The notes under the pieces: generated by a model | The model's database searches: none | Told to the model about the DNA's origin: nothing | The model's input: only the letters and a program-made list of their open reading frames with translations | Assembly: GCA_031315915.1 (NCBI GenBank) | Contig: JALDRK010000028.1 | Span: 1 to 48,691, forward strand | Direction of reading: 5' to 3' | Length of the DNA: 48,691 bases | Source of the DNA: Nitrospirales bacterium | Lineage (GTDB): Bacteria; Nitrospirota; Nitrospiria; Nitrospirales; UBA8639 | In this document: positions 1 to 9,700 of the stretch, one piece after another | Numbering within the stretch: position 1 is the stretch's first letter | Layout of the letters: each line of letters begins with the position of its first letter | Program-made: the position numbers and the translations under genes

Positions 1-1
1 T

Positions 2-358
2 CTTCATGACGTGGAACAGGTACTCGTTGGAAACTTCACACAACTTACCCAATGGGCACAAACTATTCAGGAAAAAGGAAAGAAATGGGATCTTCAGTTC
101 CAATACCGCATTCTGGTTGATGAAAAGCGAGTGTCACCTATTGAGGGAATTACCTTGGTCCCCATGGAAATCGAATTGCACCCCAATGGTCCTCGGAGCG
201 GTTATCAGGACTTCATGAACGTGCTTCGGGAACTGTCCGAATCAACGCGCAGAATGGACATCCAGAACATTACCATGAGCGGTGACGGACAACGAGCGAA
301 TCACATTCACATCGGATTGACGGTATGGATGAAAACAACGGATTCCGTCGAGCTTTAA
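2..358 (+). CDS. mshJ: MshJ/PilO-like pilus assembly protein, 5' truncated by window edge
   Basis: The frame is open from the window edge (no stop upstream), so the true start lies outside; the visible part is about 118 residues of C-terminal domain. The sequence looks like the periplasmic ferredoxin-like domain of PilO/MshJ proteins (alternating strands and helices, ending near VWMKTTDSVEL). In MSHA and type IV pili this protein sits in the inner-membrane alignment complex linking the cytoplasmic ATPase/PilM/N part to the secretin. The call rests mostly on context: the next four genes follow the known msh order J-K-L-M-N. The next gene starts inside this one (ATG at 325, 34 bases of overlap), so they are probably translationally coupled. 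On sequence alone the family call is weak. Confidence 0.6.
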   Translation, partial: LHDVEQVLVGNFTQLTQWAQTIQEKGKKWDLQFQYRILVDEKRVSPIEGITLVPMEIELHPNGPRSGYQDFMNVLRELSESTRRMDIQNITMSGDGQRANHIHIGLTVWMKTTDSVEL

Positions 359-852
359 GAAATCCCCTTTTGGTGGGAGGATTGTGTCTCACCGCAGGTG
401 TCGCGATGTATGTCAATTACACGGATACACTAACCTCGGAGTTTGTGTCTCCTGTGGATCCACTATCTCTTCCTCTTACACGGACATCCCAGAACACGGT
501 ATCCTCGCCCGCCCTGAATTCCCCAGAACCATCGGCCACCGTGTGGGGTGAGCCATCCCTCAGGGATCCGTTTTCACCCGTGGAAAGAACATCCCTCTCT
601 CCCCCCCATTCCGCGCCCACGAACGATTCTAGTGTTTCCATGGAGCCTCGCTTGCCCTCATTCCAACAAATGGCATTACAAGCCATCGCTGTGGAAAACG
701 ACGTGAAAAGCGCCGTGATTAATCGGACGATCATACACGAAGGAGATACCATTGAGGGATTTTACGTGTTGTCGATCGAACCCAATGGGGTCTGGTTAGG
801 ACAGGAACAGCACAAACATTTCCTGACCTTTGCAGAAAGAAAGGCTTCATAA
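325..852 (+). CDS. mshK: MshK-like inner-membrane pilus biogenesis protein
   Basis: This 175-residue protein has one N-terminal membrane span (about residues 13-30), a long Pro/Ser/Thr-rich linker (about 45-105) and a small C-terminal domain (about 110-172) with the pattern INRTIIHEGDTIEGF...VLSIEPNGVWL. That C-terminal pattern is typical of the PilP/GspC/MshK group, small beta domains that contact the secretin. It overlaps the end of mshJ and is followed five bases later by the secretin gene. The protein is longer than a typical MshK (about 100 residues) because of the linker. The group is clear from architecture and position; the exact name is inferred from gene order. Confidence 0.6.
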   Translation: MDENNGFRRALRNPLLVGGLCLTAGVAMYVNYTDTLTSEFVSPVDPLSLPLTRTSQNTVSSPALNSPEPSATVWGEPSLRDPFSPVERTSLSPPHSAPTNDSSVSMEPRLPSFQQMALQAIAVENDVKSAVINRTIIHEGDTIEGFYVLSIEPNGVWLGQEQHKHFLTFAERKAS

Positions 853-857
853 TAGCC

Positions 858-2501
858 ATGAACATCTTCCGCCCTTGCTCTTCCCGACCAGGCAAATCGA
901 TGGGACATGACGACGGACAATCGACAGGGCCCCTTAACGCATTTCTAATATCCCGATTCACATCTGCAATCGATCATACGGAACCGATCCGATGGCGATG
1001 GGTCTGCATCCTGATGTTGATAAGCTCGTCACTCGGTGGATGCATCTCTCAGAAACCGGACATCACTTCCTCCTCGGCCATGCACCCTTCTTCCATTCCT
1101 GACCGAATGGATGCACAACATCCATTGATTCAACCCTCTATCGAGTCCTCCAGAAACTCATTTTCCCTGGAGGATCGAATGCTCCTGACACAAGAACTGC
1201 CGAAAGTACCGGATACTCATCCTCCCTCTCTTGGCCCCTTGTACTCCTTCCGAGCCCAGGAACTTCCGATTTTGGATGCCCTGGCGCTCTTTGCTCGCAG
1301 TCACCGCTTGAATATTGTGGCTGGACCGGATGTGACCGGAACCATCACGGTCGATTTTCACGATCTGCCCCTCGAACGAGCCATGACGGCTCTTCTGGAA
1401 GCACACGGCTATTACTGGGAACATAAGAATGACCTCATCCAGGTCCATCGCTTTAGAACGAAAACGTTAAACGTGGATTATATCCGGTTGATTCGCGGGG
1501 GAACCGGACAAAATCGGGCTCAAATGAGTTCAGGGTCAAGCGGAACGTCCGGTGGGAGTGGGTCCCAGGACACCGGACAGATTACCGTCAATCAACAAGA
1601 CGAGATTAAATTTTGGGAAGAGCTTGAAAAGCAAATTCGAGTGCTCATGTCTGCAGATGGTCGATTGGTCGTAAACTGGCTTTCCGGAACCATTCAGATT
1701 ACAGATTGGTACAAGCGGATCAATGAAATTGAACAATTTCTGACAAACGTTCATCAGGCGTTGTATCGACAGGTGGAGATTGAAGCCAGAATCTACGAAG
1801 TGAATTTGAACGATAATTATAGCCTAGGCATTGATTGGTCCAAAATCAATTTTTACGGTACATCAGGAAATTTTGCACTTTCGAACATTATCACAGCCCC
1901 TTTCGGAGGTTTTATTGCCAAAGCGGCGACGACCACGATTTCTTTTGCTGATGGCAGTTTTGACGGTGTGTTAAAAGCCCTTCGAGAACAAGGCGACCTG
2001 CATGTGGTTTCACAACCTCGGGTCGTCACGCTCAACAACCAGCCGGCTTTGATTAAGGTCGCCACGGATCAACCCTTCTTCACTTCCACCATTTCCCAAG
2101 GCACCGCCGGCACCGGAAACATTATCACCGAACAGGCCCGATCCGTCACGGTGGGCTTGGTACTCTCCGTGACCCCACAAATCTCTGAGGACGGGTGGAT
2201 CATGTTGGATGTCACGCCCATCATCTCGCGATTACGGGAAATTCAAGAGTCCCCCCAGCAGACAGCCACCGCTCCAGTGTTGGATGTCAAACAATCTTCC
2301 GGTGTGGTTCGTCTCAAGGACGGGGAAATGGTCATTATCGGTGGGTTGATCCAAGAAGAAACGTCTCACACCGAACGAAAAGTTCCGCTCCTGGGCGATA
2401 TTCCCTGGATCGGCCGTCTGTTTAAAGGAACCTATGATGTGAAGAACAAGAGCGAATTGGTGATCTTTCTCTCACCCCGGTTAGTGAGATCGGCATCATG
2501 A
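858..2501 (+). CDS. mshL: MshL secretin, outer-membrane channel of MSHA-type pilus
   Basis: This 547-residue secretin forms the outer-membrane ring through which the pilus passes. A lipoprotein signal is visible as a hydrophobic stretch (about 47-60) ending in the lipobox LGGC with Cys62. The STN/N0-like domain (about 125-200, RAQELPILDALALFARSHRLNIV) is followed by a Gly/Ser-rich linker (about 220-240) and the secretin core (about 300-545) with LVVNWLSGTIQITD, VVSQPRVVTLNNQPALIKVA and the C-terminal signature VRLKDGEMVIIGGLIQE...VPLLGDIPWIGRLF. The lipobox lies about 60 residues after the ATG at 858, unusually far; ATG 900 is an alternative start, and no in-frame start closer to the hydrophobic stretch was seen. 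The stop overlaps the ATG of the next gene. Confidence 0.9.
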   Translation: MNIFRPCSSRPGKSMGHDDGQSTGPLNAFLISRFTSAIDHTEPIRWRWVCILMLISSSLGGCISQKPDITSSSAMHPSSIPDRMDAQHPLIQPSIESSRNSFSLEDRMLLTQELPKVPDTHPPSLGPLYSFRAQELPILDALALFARSHRLNIVAGPDVTGTITVDFHDLPLERAMTALLEAHGYYWEHKNDLIQVHRFRTKTLNVDYIRLIRGGTGQNRAQMSSGSSGTSGGSGSQDTGQITVNQQDEIKFWEELEKQIRVLMSADGRLVVNWLSGTIQITDWYKRINEIEQFLTNVHQALYRQVEIEARIYEVNLNDNYSLGIDWSKINFYGTSGNFALSNIITAPFGGFIAKAATTTISFADGSFDGVLKALREQGDLHVVSQPRVVTLNNQPALIKVATDQPFFTSTISQGTAGTGNIITEQARSVTVGLVLSVTPQISEDGWIMLDVTPIISRLREIQESPQQTATAPVLDVKQSSGVVRLKDGEMVIIGGLIQEETSHTERKVPLLGDIPWIGRLFKGTYDVKNKSELVIFLSPRLVRSAS

Positions 2502-3325
2502 TGACCACATTAGATCTCAGCCTCTGCTACCAAGAGTTGGGATTTTCCGAACCGCCGTTTCGTATTACACCCGATACGGACTTTTTTTTTCCTGGGAGCC
2601 GCCATGTCGAAGCCCTGAACCACCTTCGCTTTGGTATCGTCAGCGGAGGATTGACCATGTTGACGGGAGAAATCGGGCTGGGGAAAACTCTTCTCTGCCG
2701 CTATTTACTCCGCCATGCTCCACAGGGCGTGCGCTTTGCCTATCTTCTGAATCCCGATCAGTCCTATGCCGACTTGCTCATCTCCATCTATGAGGACTTG
2801 ACCGGCACTCTTCCTGAAGACCAATCCCTGGGCGCCCTGCAACGCGAGCTTCCCAAACTTCTTCTTCGTTTAGCTGAAGGCGGAGAGCGAGTGGTGGTTC
2901 TCGTCGACGAAGCCCACCGCTTGAGCGGAAAAGTTTTGGAAGGCCTTCGGCTCTTATCAAACCTTGACACAGAAAAAGACAAGCTCATGTGCTTGTTATT
3001 GGTTGGCCAACCGGAATTGGAACAGAAACTCAAAGGCCGCGCATTCCGCCCCCTCCGGCAGCGCATCAGCGTACGATACCGTTTGGAGGCTCTTGACTAT
3101 CGAGAGACCAGAGCCTATCTGCTGCACCGACTGAGGAAAGCCACCCGCGCAAAGAGTCTTCGACTCCAAACTGGTGTACCCTGGTTGATTTATAGGTTAT
3201 CAAAAGGCGTTCCCCGTCGTATCAACCAACTCTGCGATCGCGCGCTCTTGGGGGCTTTCGCCAAAAGACAACCAGTAGTGAGTCATTGGTTAGTCTGGAA
3301 GGCCTCACGGGAATTTTTGAAATAA
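2498..3325 (+). CDS. mshM: MshM, ExeA-type AAA ATPase of MSHA pilus
   Basis: This 275-residue cytoplasmic ATPase belongs to the ExeA/GspA/MshM group, which helps build or place secretins. The N-terminus YQELGFSEPPFRITPD with FFPGSRHVEAL is characteristic of the family. Walker A is GEIGLGKT (57-64) and Walker B is VVVLVDEAH (133-141), followed by sensor and arginine-finger regions (LVGQPELEQKL, LRQRISVRYRLEAL) and a helical lid (GVPRRINQLCDRALLGAF). There is no membrane span or peptidoglycan-binding domain, as in MshM and unlike full-length ExeA. The start codon overlaps the mshL stop (ATGA), which points to coupled translation within the pilus operon. Confidence 0.88.
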   Translation: MMTTLDLSLCYQELGFSEPPFRITPDTDFFFPGSRHVEALNHLRFGIVSGGLTMLTGEIGLGKTLLCRYLLRHAPQGVRFAYLLNPDQSYADLLISIYEDLTGTLPEDQSLGALQRELPKLLLRLAEGGERVVVLVDEAHRLSGKVLEGLRLLSNLDTEKDKLMCLLLVGQPELEQKLKGRAFRPLRQRISVRYRLEALDYRETRAYLLHRLRKATRAKSLRLQTGVPWLIYRLSKGVPRRINQLCDRALLGAFAKRQPVVSHWLVWKASREFLK

Positions 3326-3352
3326 ACATCCGGAAGGCATAGCCAATCAAAC

Positions 3353-4768
3353 ATGAGCATCATTGCCGATACTCTCAACCGCCTCCAAGCCCGTTCTTCA
3401 CCTATCCAGACCACGCAATCGGACACTTCTCAACGGCCTGGGCTTCGACATGATGAATCTCCGACACCTTGGAACATGTCCATGCCCTCCAAAAATTTCC
3501 TTTTGATAACCCTCGGCCTCGCCACAAGCATCGGTAGCATCGGCATAGGAGGATTTTGGATTGGATGGAATTTGGATTTAGCGCCCTCTTCAGTTTCCAC
3601 TGCTCCTTTGATCAGTGAAGAAGGACAGCCTGTTTCATTGAAAGGTTCTCCTATACCCACGGGAACGAATCAACCAGTGCCTCAAAACAACCCGTCTGAA
3701 ACGGCCAGTTCTTCCGTGAATACGATTCCTTCCCTCATTGCTACGGCACCATCAGATTCGCCTGCGGTGCCCAACCAAACGGACCAAGCTGAAGAACCCC
3801 AATCTCCACAAGACTTGTCTCTTCCACTCCCTGCACCGGTGAAGGAACCGGCAATTTCACAATCCGAACAATTATTCACGAAGCAAAAATTGAAGAATTC
3901 GCTCCAGCAACAACCAGCGGACCAACCAGTTGTTCCCCCCATAACTTCACCAGTCATATCTGCTCTGGAGTCCAACCCCCCGGAACAGACTGAAGCAGAG
4001 ACTGTCGCTATCACTAACACCCGGGAAAACGAATCAGGTCCAAGCCAAACCCCTTCAAGTTCTTCTTTGGAAATGGAAAACCCCATTCAGGTTACATCGG
4101 AAGATCTCACGGTCACGACAGAGCTGGGCACGGTCATGCTGCGTGAGGAAAAAATTGTAGAAGAACCTTTTTTATCAACTCAGCCACTTCACACTACGCC
4201 CTCTTTCCTATCTGAATCGGATAAGCGAGTTCCGGAACCTGACTCCACTCCCAAAGTCACTCAGACCCGTTCCGCTTCTCCCATTCTGCTAGAAAACTCT
4301 ATGCGACAGGGACGACATCTCATTCGTGCGGGTCAATACAAAGAAGCCCTGGCGGTCCTATCTACGCTTTTTGACAGCCCTCCAGAAGATTGGGAGCCTT
4401 GGTTTTGGATGGGAACCGCCTATCTGGGAAAGGGCGACCTTGAGCAAGCGGACCAATATTTTCTCAGCGGCCTGGCCCGAAACGACAAGGTCCCTCAAAT
4501 GTGGATACAACGAGCCCTTGTCGCACAACAACGCGGGGAATATCAGCTCGCTATCCACGAACTGCGCCAGGCAGAATCCCTTCAGCCTGACTTGCCGCAT
4601 CTCCACCTGAACATGGGATACGCCTATGATCAATTAGGCAATAAACGGTTAGCCAATCAATACTATGGGAAGTTCATGCAATTATCGGAGGGCAACCCGG
4701 ATTTCTTTGCAACAAGGAAAAAAATCCTGGACCGGTATACCCAAGCGAGTCCGTCCAAAGACCCCTAA
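3353..4768 (+). CDS. mshN: MshN-like TPR protein of MSHA-type pilus
   Basis: This 471-residue protein has a short cytoplasmic start (MSIIADTLNRLQAR), one membrane span (about 49-71), a very long Pro/Ser/Thr/Glu-rich periplasmic linker (about 75-310) and a C-terminal TPR domain (about 318-455) with motifs such as GQYKEALAVL, WFWMGTAYLGKGDLEQADQYF and PHLHLNMGYAYDQLGNKRLANQYY. This architecture and the position after mshM match MshN. It lies 27 bases after mshM. The usual next genes (mshE ATPase, mshG platform) do not follow; a gene-poor stretch begins at 4769, so those functions must be encoded elsewhere, possibly upstream of the window. Confidence 0.72.
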   Translation: MSIIADTLNRLQARSSPIQTTQSDTSQRPGLRHDESPTPWNMSMPSKNFLLITLGLATSIGSIGIGGFWIGWNLDLAPSSVSTAPLISEEGQPVSLKGSPIPTGTNQPVPQNNPSETASSSVNTIPSLIATAPSDSPAVPNQTDQAEEPQSPQDLSLPLPAPVKEPAISQSEQLFTKQKLKNSLQQQPADQPVVPPITSPVISALESNPPEQTEAETVAITNTRENESGPSQTPSSSSLEMENPIQVTSEDLTVTTELGTVMLREEKIVEEPFLSTQPLHTTPSFLSESDKRVPEPDSTPKVTQTRSASPILLENSMRQGRHLIRAGQYKEALAVLSTLFDSPPEDWEPWFWMGTAYLGKGDLEQADQYFLSGLARNDKVPQMWIQRALVAQQRGEYQLAIHELRQAESLQPDLPHLHLNMGYAYDQLGNKRLANQYYGKFMQLSEGNPDFFATRKKILDRYTQASPSKDP

Positions 4769-5444
4769 CCTCGTACGGTCCAAGCCTGCCATTCATCTTC
4801 CCAGAAAGCAGGCCAGCAACGAATAGAGTATGTCTAGACAGCCCACTTTTCATATTAGGCAACTCACGATTGCCGGTCTTGACTTGTTAGCTCGCTCATT
4901 TTTTCCTGTTCATTCCTATTCCCATTCAAAAAATCGACAGTTTGAAGAAAGAGCCCCTGTTAGGGATGCGAAGAGAAACGTCTGTCTAACGGAAGAGTAA
5001 TCTCAGGGGATTTTCCAAGAGTGAGCCAGTTTTCTCAAAAATACTTTGATACGTGTTTAAGGAGATCTATCGACCATCTTTAGCAACCCCATCATTAGGC
5101 GGGTCCAGCACTGCCGAATGCAGGGAGAGTCAAATATGAGACCGACTCCGCAACCTTCACAATCAACGTGATCTGGCTTATAGATATCTCCGGTTCCTGG
5201 GACCATCCTTTTTAACACATAGTGGATTGAAGAAATGACATTTCTCCCCAACAATACGCCTTGTCTTTCTGTATCGGACAAAAACCTTCATTAAGTTTGG
5301 CAGAGATTCGCCGAAAAAACATATGACAGACGCTATTCCGGGGTTTAGCCGGTCTCCCGGGGAATGTATGAATCGACAAGAAATACATCGCACGACTGGG
5401 CTCTGGAAGTCCTATCTGCCTTTCATCTGACGTGAAAGACCTTT
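4769..5444. other. 676-base stretch without a convincing gene
   Basis: This lies between the pilus cluster and the signalling block. Two overlapping - strand frames (5393-5178 and 5281-5057) are open for 70-74 codons and carry several Cys residues, but I recognise no family, they have no good start context, and they cover one another. No clear terminator, tRNA or repeat was found. It probably holds the promoter of the gene at 5445. Confidence 0.4.
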
Positions 5445-6548
5445 ATGATCTCTCAACAACAATGCCAAAATGCCATAGTGTTAATCGTAGACGATCAAAT
5501 GACCAATATCATGCTTTTGGAAAACATCCTGCAAACCGCCGGATACAAGCATGTGCATACCACCCAAGACCCAACACAGGTGATCAATTTGTACAAAGAA
5601 TTGAGCCCAGACTTGATATGCTTGGACATCCGCATGCCCCAGCTCAATGGCTTTCAAATCATGGGGCAATTGAAAATTATTCAGAAAGGGCATTTCCTCC
5701 CCATTTTGGTCCTGACTTCGGAGGAGGACCGGGAAACTCGTCTTCGTGCCCTCGAATCGGGAGCCAAAGATTTTCTCAATAAACCGTTTGATAAAGTGGA
5801 AGTATTGATGCGCATCCGTAATTTGTTGGAAGCCAGTCTTCTCAATAAGGCCGTTTCCCAACAAAAGGCAAAATTGGAAGAAACCGTCCGAATTCGAACG
5901 CAGGAATTACAAGAGACTCAACTCGAAATCGTCCATCGACTGGCCCAGGCGGCCGAATATCGAGACAATGAAACGGGAGCGCATATCGTTCGATTGAGCC
6001 ACATCGCCGTGGTCTTAGGTCGCGCCTGCGACATGACCGAGACCGAATGCGATGTGTTGTTTCATGCCATTCCCATGCATGACGTGGGAAAGTTAGGAAT
6101 TCCAGACCACATTCTGTTAAAACCCGGCAAGTTAAACCCTGAAGAATTCGAAATCATGAAACAACATACCGTTATTGGAGCCCAATTGCTTTCGAACAGC
6201 CACTCCCCGGTTTTGCAAATGGGAGAACTCATCGCACTCACACACCATGAAAAATGGGACGGATCGGGTTATCCGAATCGATTGGGCGGAAAAGACATCC
6301 CTCTCCCGGGTCGAATTTGTGCTATTGCTGATGTGTTTGATGCTCTTTCTTCAAAACGATGTTATAAGGAGGCTTGGCCGCTTGAGAAAACCTTGGCCGA
6401 GATCCGTGCATCATCGGGTACACATTTCGATCCCCATCTGGTTGAAGTGTTTAATGAAATGCTTCCGGTGATTCTCGATATTCAACGCACCCATTCCGAC
6501 CTTGAGCCTCCAAAACATGAATTAGCCGAAGCCGACTATTTGGCGTAA
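5445..6548 (+). CDS. Response regulator with HD-GYP domain (RpfG-like c-di-GMP phosphodiesterase)
   Basis: This 367-residue cytoplasmic protein has a receiver domain (about 10-125) with acidic pocket VDD (15-17), phosphoacceptor Asp61 in LDIRMP and Lys113 in KPF. A coiled-coil linker (about 135-160) leads to a complete HD-GYP domain (about 162-340). The metal and catalytic motifs are intact: HDVGKLGIPD (His212-Asp213), LLKPGKL, THHEKWDGSGYP (GYP at 275-277). Members of this family hydrolyse c-di-GMP, and the REC domain puts that activity under kinase control. The likely partner is the PAS-rich kinase that follows 160 bases later (ATG 6709). Because c-di-GMP controls pili and attachment, a link to the upstream MSHA genes is plausible but only inferred. 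No strong ribosome binding site precedes the ATG. Confidence 0.88.
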   Translation: MISQQQCQNAIVLIVDDQMTNIMLLENILQTAGYKHVHTTQDPTQVINLYKELSPDLICLDIRMPQLNGFQIMGQLKIIQKGHFLPILVLTSEEDRETRLRALESGAKDFLNKPFDKVEVLMRIRNLLEASLLNKAVSQQKAKLEETVRIRTQELQETQLEIVHRLAQAAEYRDNETGAHIVRLSHIAVVLGRACDMTETECDVLFHAIPMHDVGKLGIPDHILLKPGKLNPEEFEIMKQHTVIGAQLLSNSHSPVLQMGELIALTHHEKWDGSGYPNRLGGKDIPLPGRICAIADVFDALSSKRCYKEAWPLEKTLAEIRASSGTHFDPHLVEVFNEMLPVILDIQRTHSDLEPPKHELAEADYLA

Positions 6549-6708
6549 TCCCTTCCCCTTCCTGCCTCCTCCTATCCAGTTGTTCCATTCCTAAAAGAGA
6601 CTTTCTCCCTTGGTTCGCCTCTACCAGTGCGCTACACTACCCTGTATCGAAACGCGCGTTCCCATCATCTACACCATTCTATTCGTCAGACAGGGTAAGC
6701 AAGAGTAT

Positions 6709-9700
6709 ATGACCGCCACGACACCGATCCTTCCCACATGGAAATTTTATCTCATCCTTGGACTGCTGATAGCGGGCATATTTGTCATTGACCTGCTCAC
6801 CCCTTTGGGCGTCGCCTCCGGCGCCATCTATATCGTGGCGGTCCTGTTCAGTTTGCGCCAAGGCAATGTCCATTTGTTACTCGGAGTCGCCCTTGGCTGC
6901 TCGGTGTTAACGCTCGTTGGTCATAGGCTATCTCCAGAAGGGGGAGAATGGGCAACGGTTTTTGGGAACCGGGGATTAGCCCTTCTAGTCATCTGGGCCA
7001 CAGCTCTGATGGGACGCATTCACGCACAACAGACCGAGACTCTGGCCTATCGGAAGAAAGCCCTTGAGGACTTCATGCACCATATGCTATCCGGACATTT
7101 CATCTTCGACCGGCAAGACACGGCCCTATCCTGGAACCAAGCTGGAGCCACAGCCATCGGACTCTCTCCTCAAAGCGTTATCGGAGTACCTGACTCGCAG
7201 ATCTATGATGAAACCACATGGCCGCAGTTGTGGTCCCCCGATCAATTGCTGCCCACATCCGTGCCACCCTTGCTCAAAGAACACGAGATTCCCGTACAAA
7301 ACCAGGGACAAATGTGTTCTTCCACCAAATCGCGCCTGAGGGATACCCCAGAAAATATGATTGGCGTTGTGAACATCTCGAGCGAGGTTACCGATTTGAA
7401 AAAATCTCAGTCGGAATTGATGCTCGCTGAGCTGGTTTTCAATGCTTCTCCAGACCATATCTCTGTTGTCGGGAGAGATTATCGTTATCGTAGGGTCAAT
7501 ACGACCTATGAACGGGTCCATGAAAAAACTCGTCAGGAGCTGGTGGGCCTGTCCGTGGCCGATTTATTGGGAGAGAATGTCTTTGCCCATCATGTTCAAC
7601 CTCTCATGGATCGATGTTTTGGTGGAGAAGAAATCCAATATGAGTCGTGGGTTACCTTTGGGAATGGACAACGGCGATATATGGCAGTCTCCTATATCCC
7701 CCTGGTTGTCCCTGACAGGAACATGGAAGAGATCCTCGTCATTAGCCGGGATTTGACCGAGCGGAAGACCGCTGAAGAGACCGTGAAAGCCAATGAGCAA
7801 CGGCTTCGGACTATTCTCGACGCCATGACCAATTTCGTCGGCATCGGAACGGTTGACGGGATCATTCTGGAATGCAACCGAACTCCCCTTGATCTCGCCG
7901 CTCTAAAGCGGGAAGACGTCATTGGAAAACCCTTTATCGACACCTATTGGTTGAACTATTCTCCAGTCGTTCAAGAACAAATTCGGAAGATCCTCCGCCG
8001 GGTCGCACTGGGAGAAATCGTCCGCGAAGATATCCAGGCCCGAATCGGAGAAAACCGATATATCACGGTTGAAGCCTGCTATGTGCCCGTTAAAGATGAA
8101 AAGGGAGAGGTGGTTCAAATCGTCCATTCCGGGATCGATGTGACCGCACGGCGACAGGCCGAGAAGGCCCTTCAAGAAAGCAACCAAACATTACAGGCTA
8201 TTTTAGATCATAGCCCCAACCTGATTTTCCTGAAAGATCTGGAAGGTCGGTATCTCCATGTGAATAAACAATTTGAACAGGTGTTTCGTCTGTCCCAAGA
8301 ATCGGTCATCGGCTTTGACGATTACCGCCTCTTTTCACTCCGACAAGCCATGCAGTTTCACACGCATGACCAAATGGTGCTCCAACGCAGGAAAGCCCTG
8401 GAATTTGAAGAAATCGCTCTTCACGAAGACGGCTTTCATACCAGTCTTGTCCAAAAGTTCCCGCTGCAGGATGAAACGGGGTTCATCTATGCAATTGGCG
8501 GCATCGCTACCGATATTAGCGAACGCAAAAAGGCGGAAGAAGTGCTTCGGAGCAGTGAAGAACGATTTCGAAAATATTTCGAATCGGGATTAGTTGGCAT
8601 GGCCATTACCGGTGTGAACAAAACCTTTCTGGAGGTGAATGATCGAATGTGTACGATCCTGGGATATGCACGGGAAGAATTACTTGGTCAGAACTGGGGC
8701 AAACTAACCCACCCGGATGATCTCGCCGAGAATATGACCTTCTTTAATCAACTGATTCGAAATGACTTGGATTCCTTCGTCATGGAAAAACGATACGTGC
8801 GCAAGGACGGATCAATTATCCATGCCAACCTCTATATGAACGCCGTCAAGAGCAAAACCGGGCGCGTTGAATATATCACCACCATGGTGCAGGATCTCAC
8901 GCCGCAAAAAGAGGCTCAAATGGCCACCCAGGCTGCGGAGCACTTGTCCCTAGCCGCCATGAACGCTCTTTCGGCGTCTATATGTGTGTTGAATGACCAC
9001 GGGACGATCATCATGGTCAATGACGGGTGGAAGCAATTCGTCAAGGATAACGCATGCAACCCTGATAAGGTAGGAGTCGGAGACAATTACTTTTCATTTT
9101 TCTCCCACATTACCAAAGAATCCATTGCGGACACGGCCCAGACGGTCCCTCATATCCTGGAAGTGTTGGAAGGCAAAAAGAAGGAATTTTCCTTTGAATT
9201 CGCCTGCTGCCATTCACCAACCACCCAACGATGGTTTGCCTGTCGAGTGACACGATTTTTGGGTCCTGGTTCTCTGCGAGTCGTAGTCGCCCACCAGGAC
9301 ATCACGGAACGCAAACACATGGAAAATGCGCTTCGAACCAGCGAGTCCACTCTCAAAACATTTTTCGATAGCGCACCCATGATGATGGGAGTTGTGGAAA
9401 TTACCCCCCACGATGTTCGTCACGTTTCGGATAACAAAGCGACGGCTCAATTTTACGGTCAAGTCGAGGGGGGGGTCACCGGAAAATGGTGCAGCCAGTT
9501 AAACATCCCTCGAGATATCATGGAAATCTGGATCGACCACTACCGGCAAAGCCTTTCGAGCCAACAACCCGTATCGTTCGAATATGCTCATCCCTCAGCC
9601 CGTGGAACACGCTGGGTTTCGGCTGTGGTCACTCCTGTCGTGCTCGATCCATCTGCTACTTCCCAATGCGCCTATATCGCACAAGACATCACCGAACGAA

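Noticed and set aside
5057..5393. Two overlapping Cys-containing - strand frames of 71 and 74 codons
   Set aside because: They overlap in different frames, show no recognisable motif and have no start signals; a frameshifted small gene is possible but cannot be supported.
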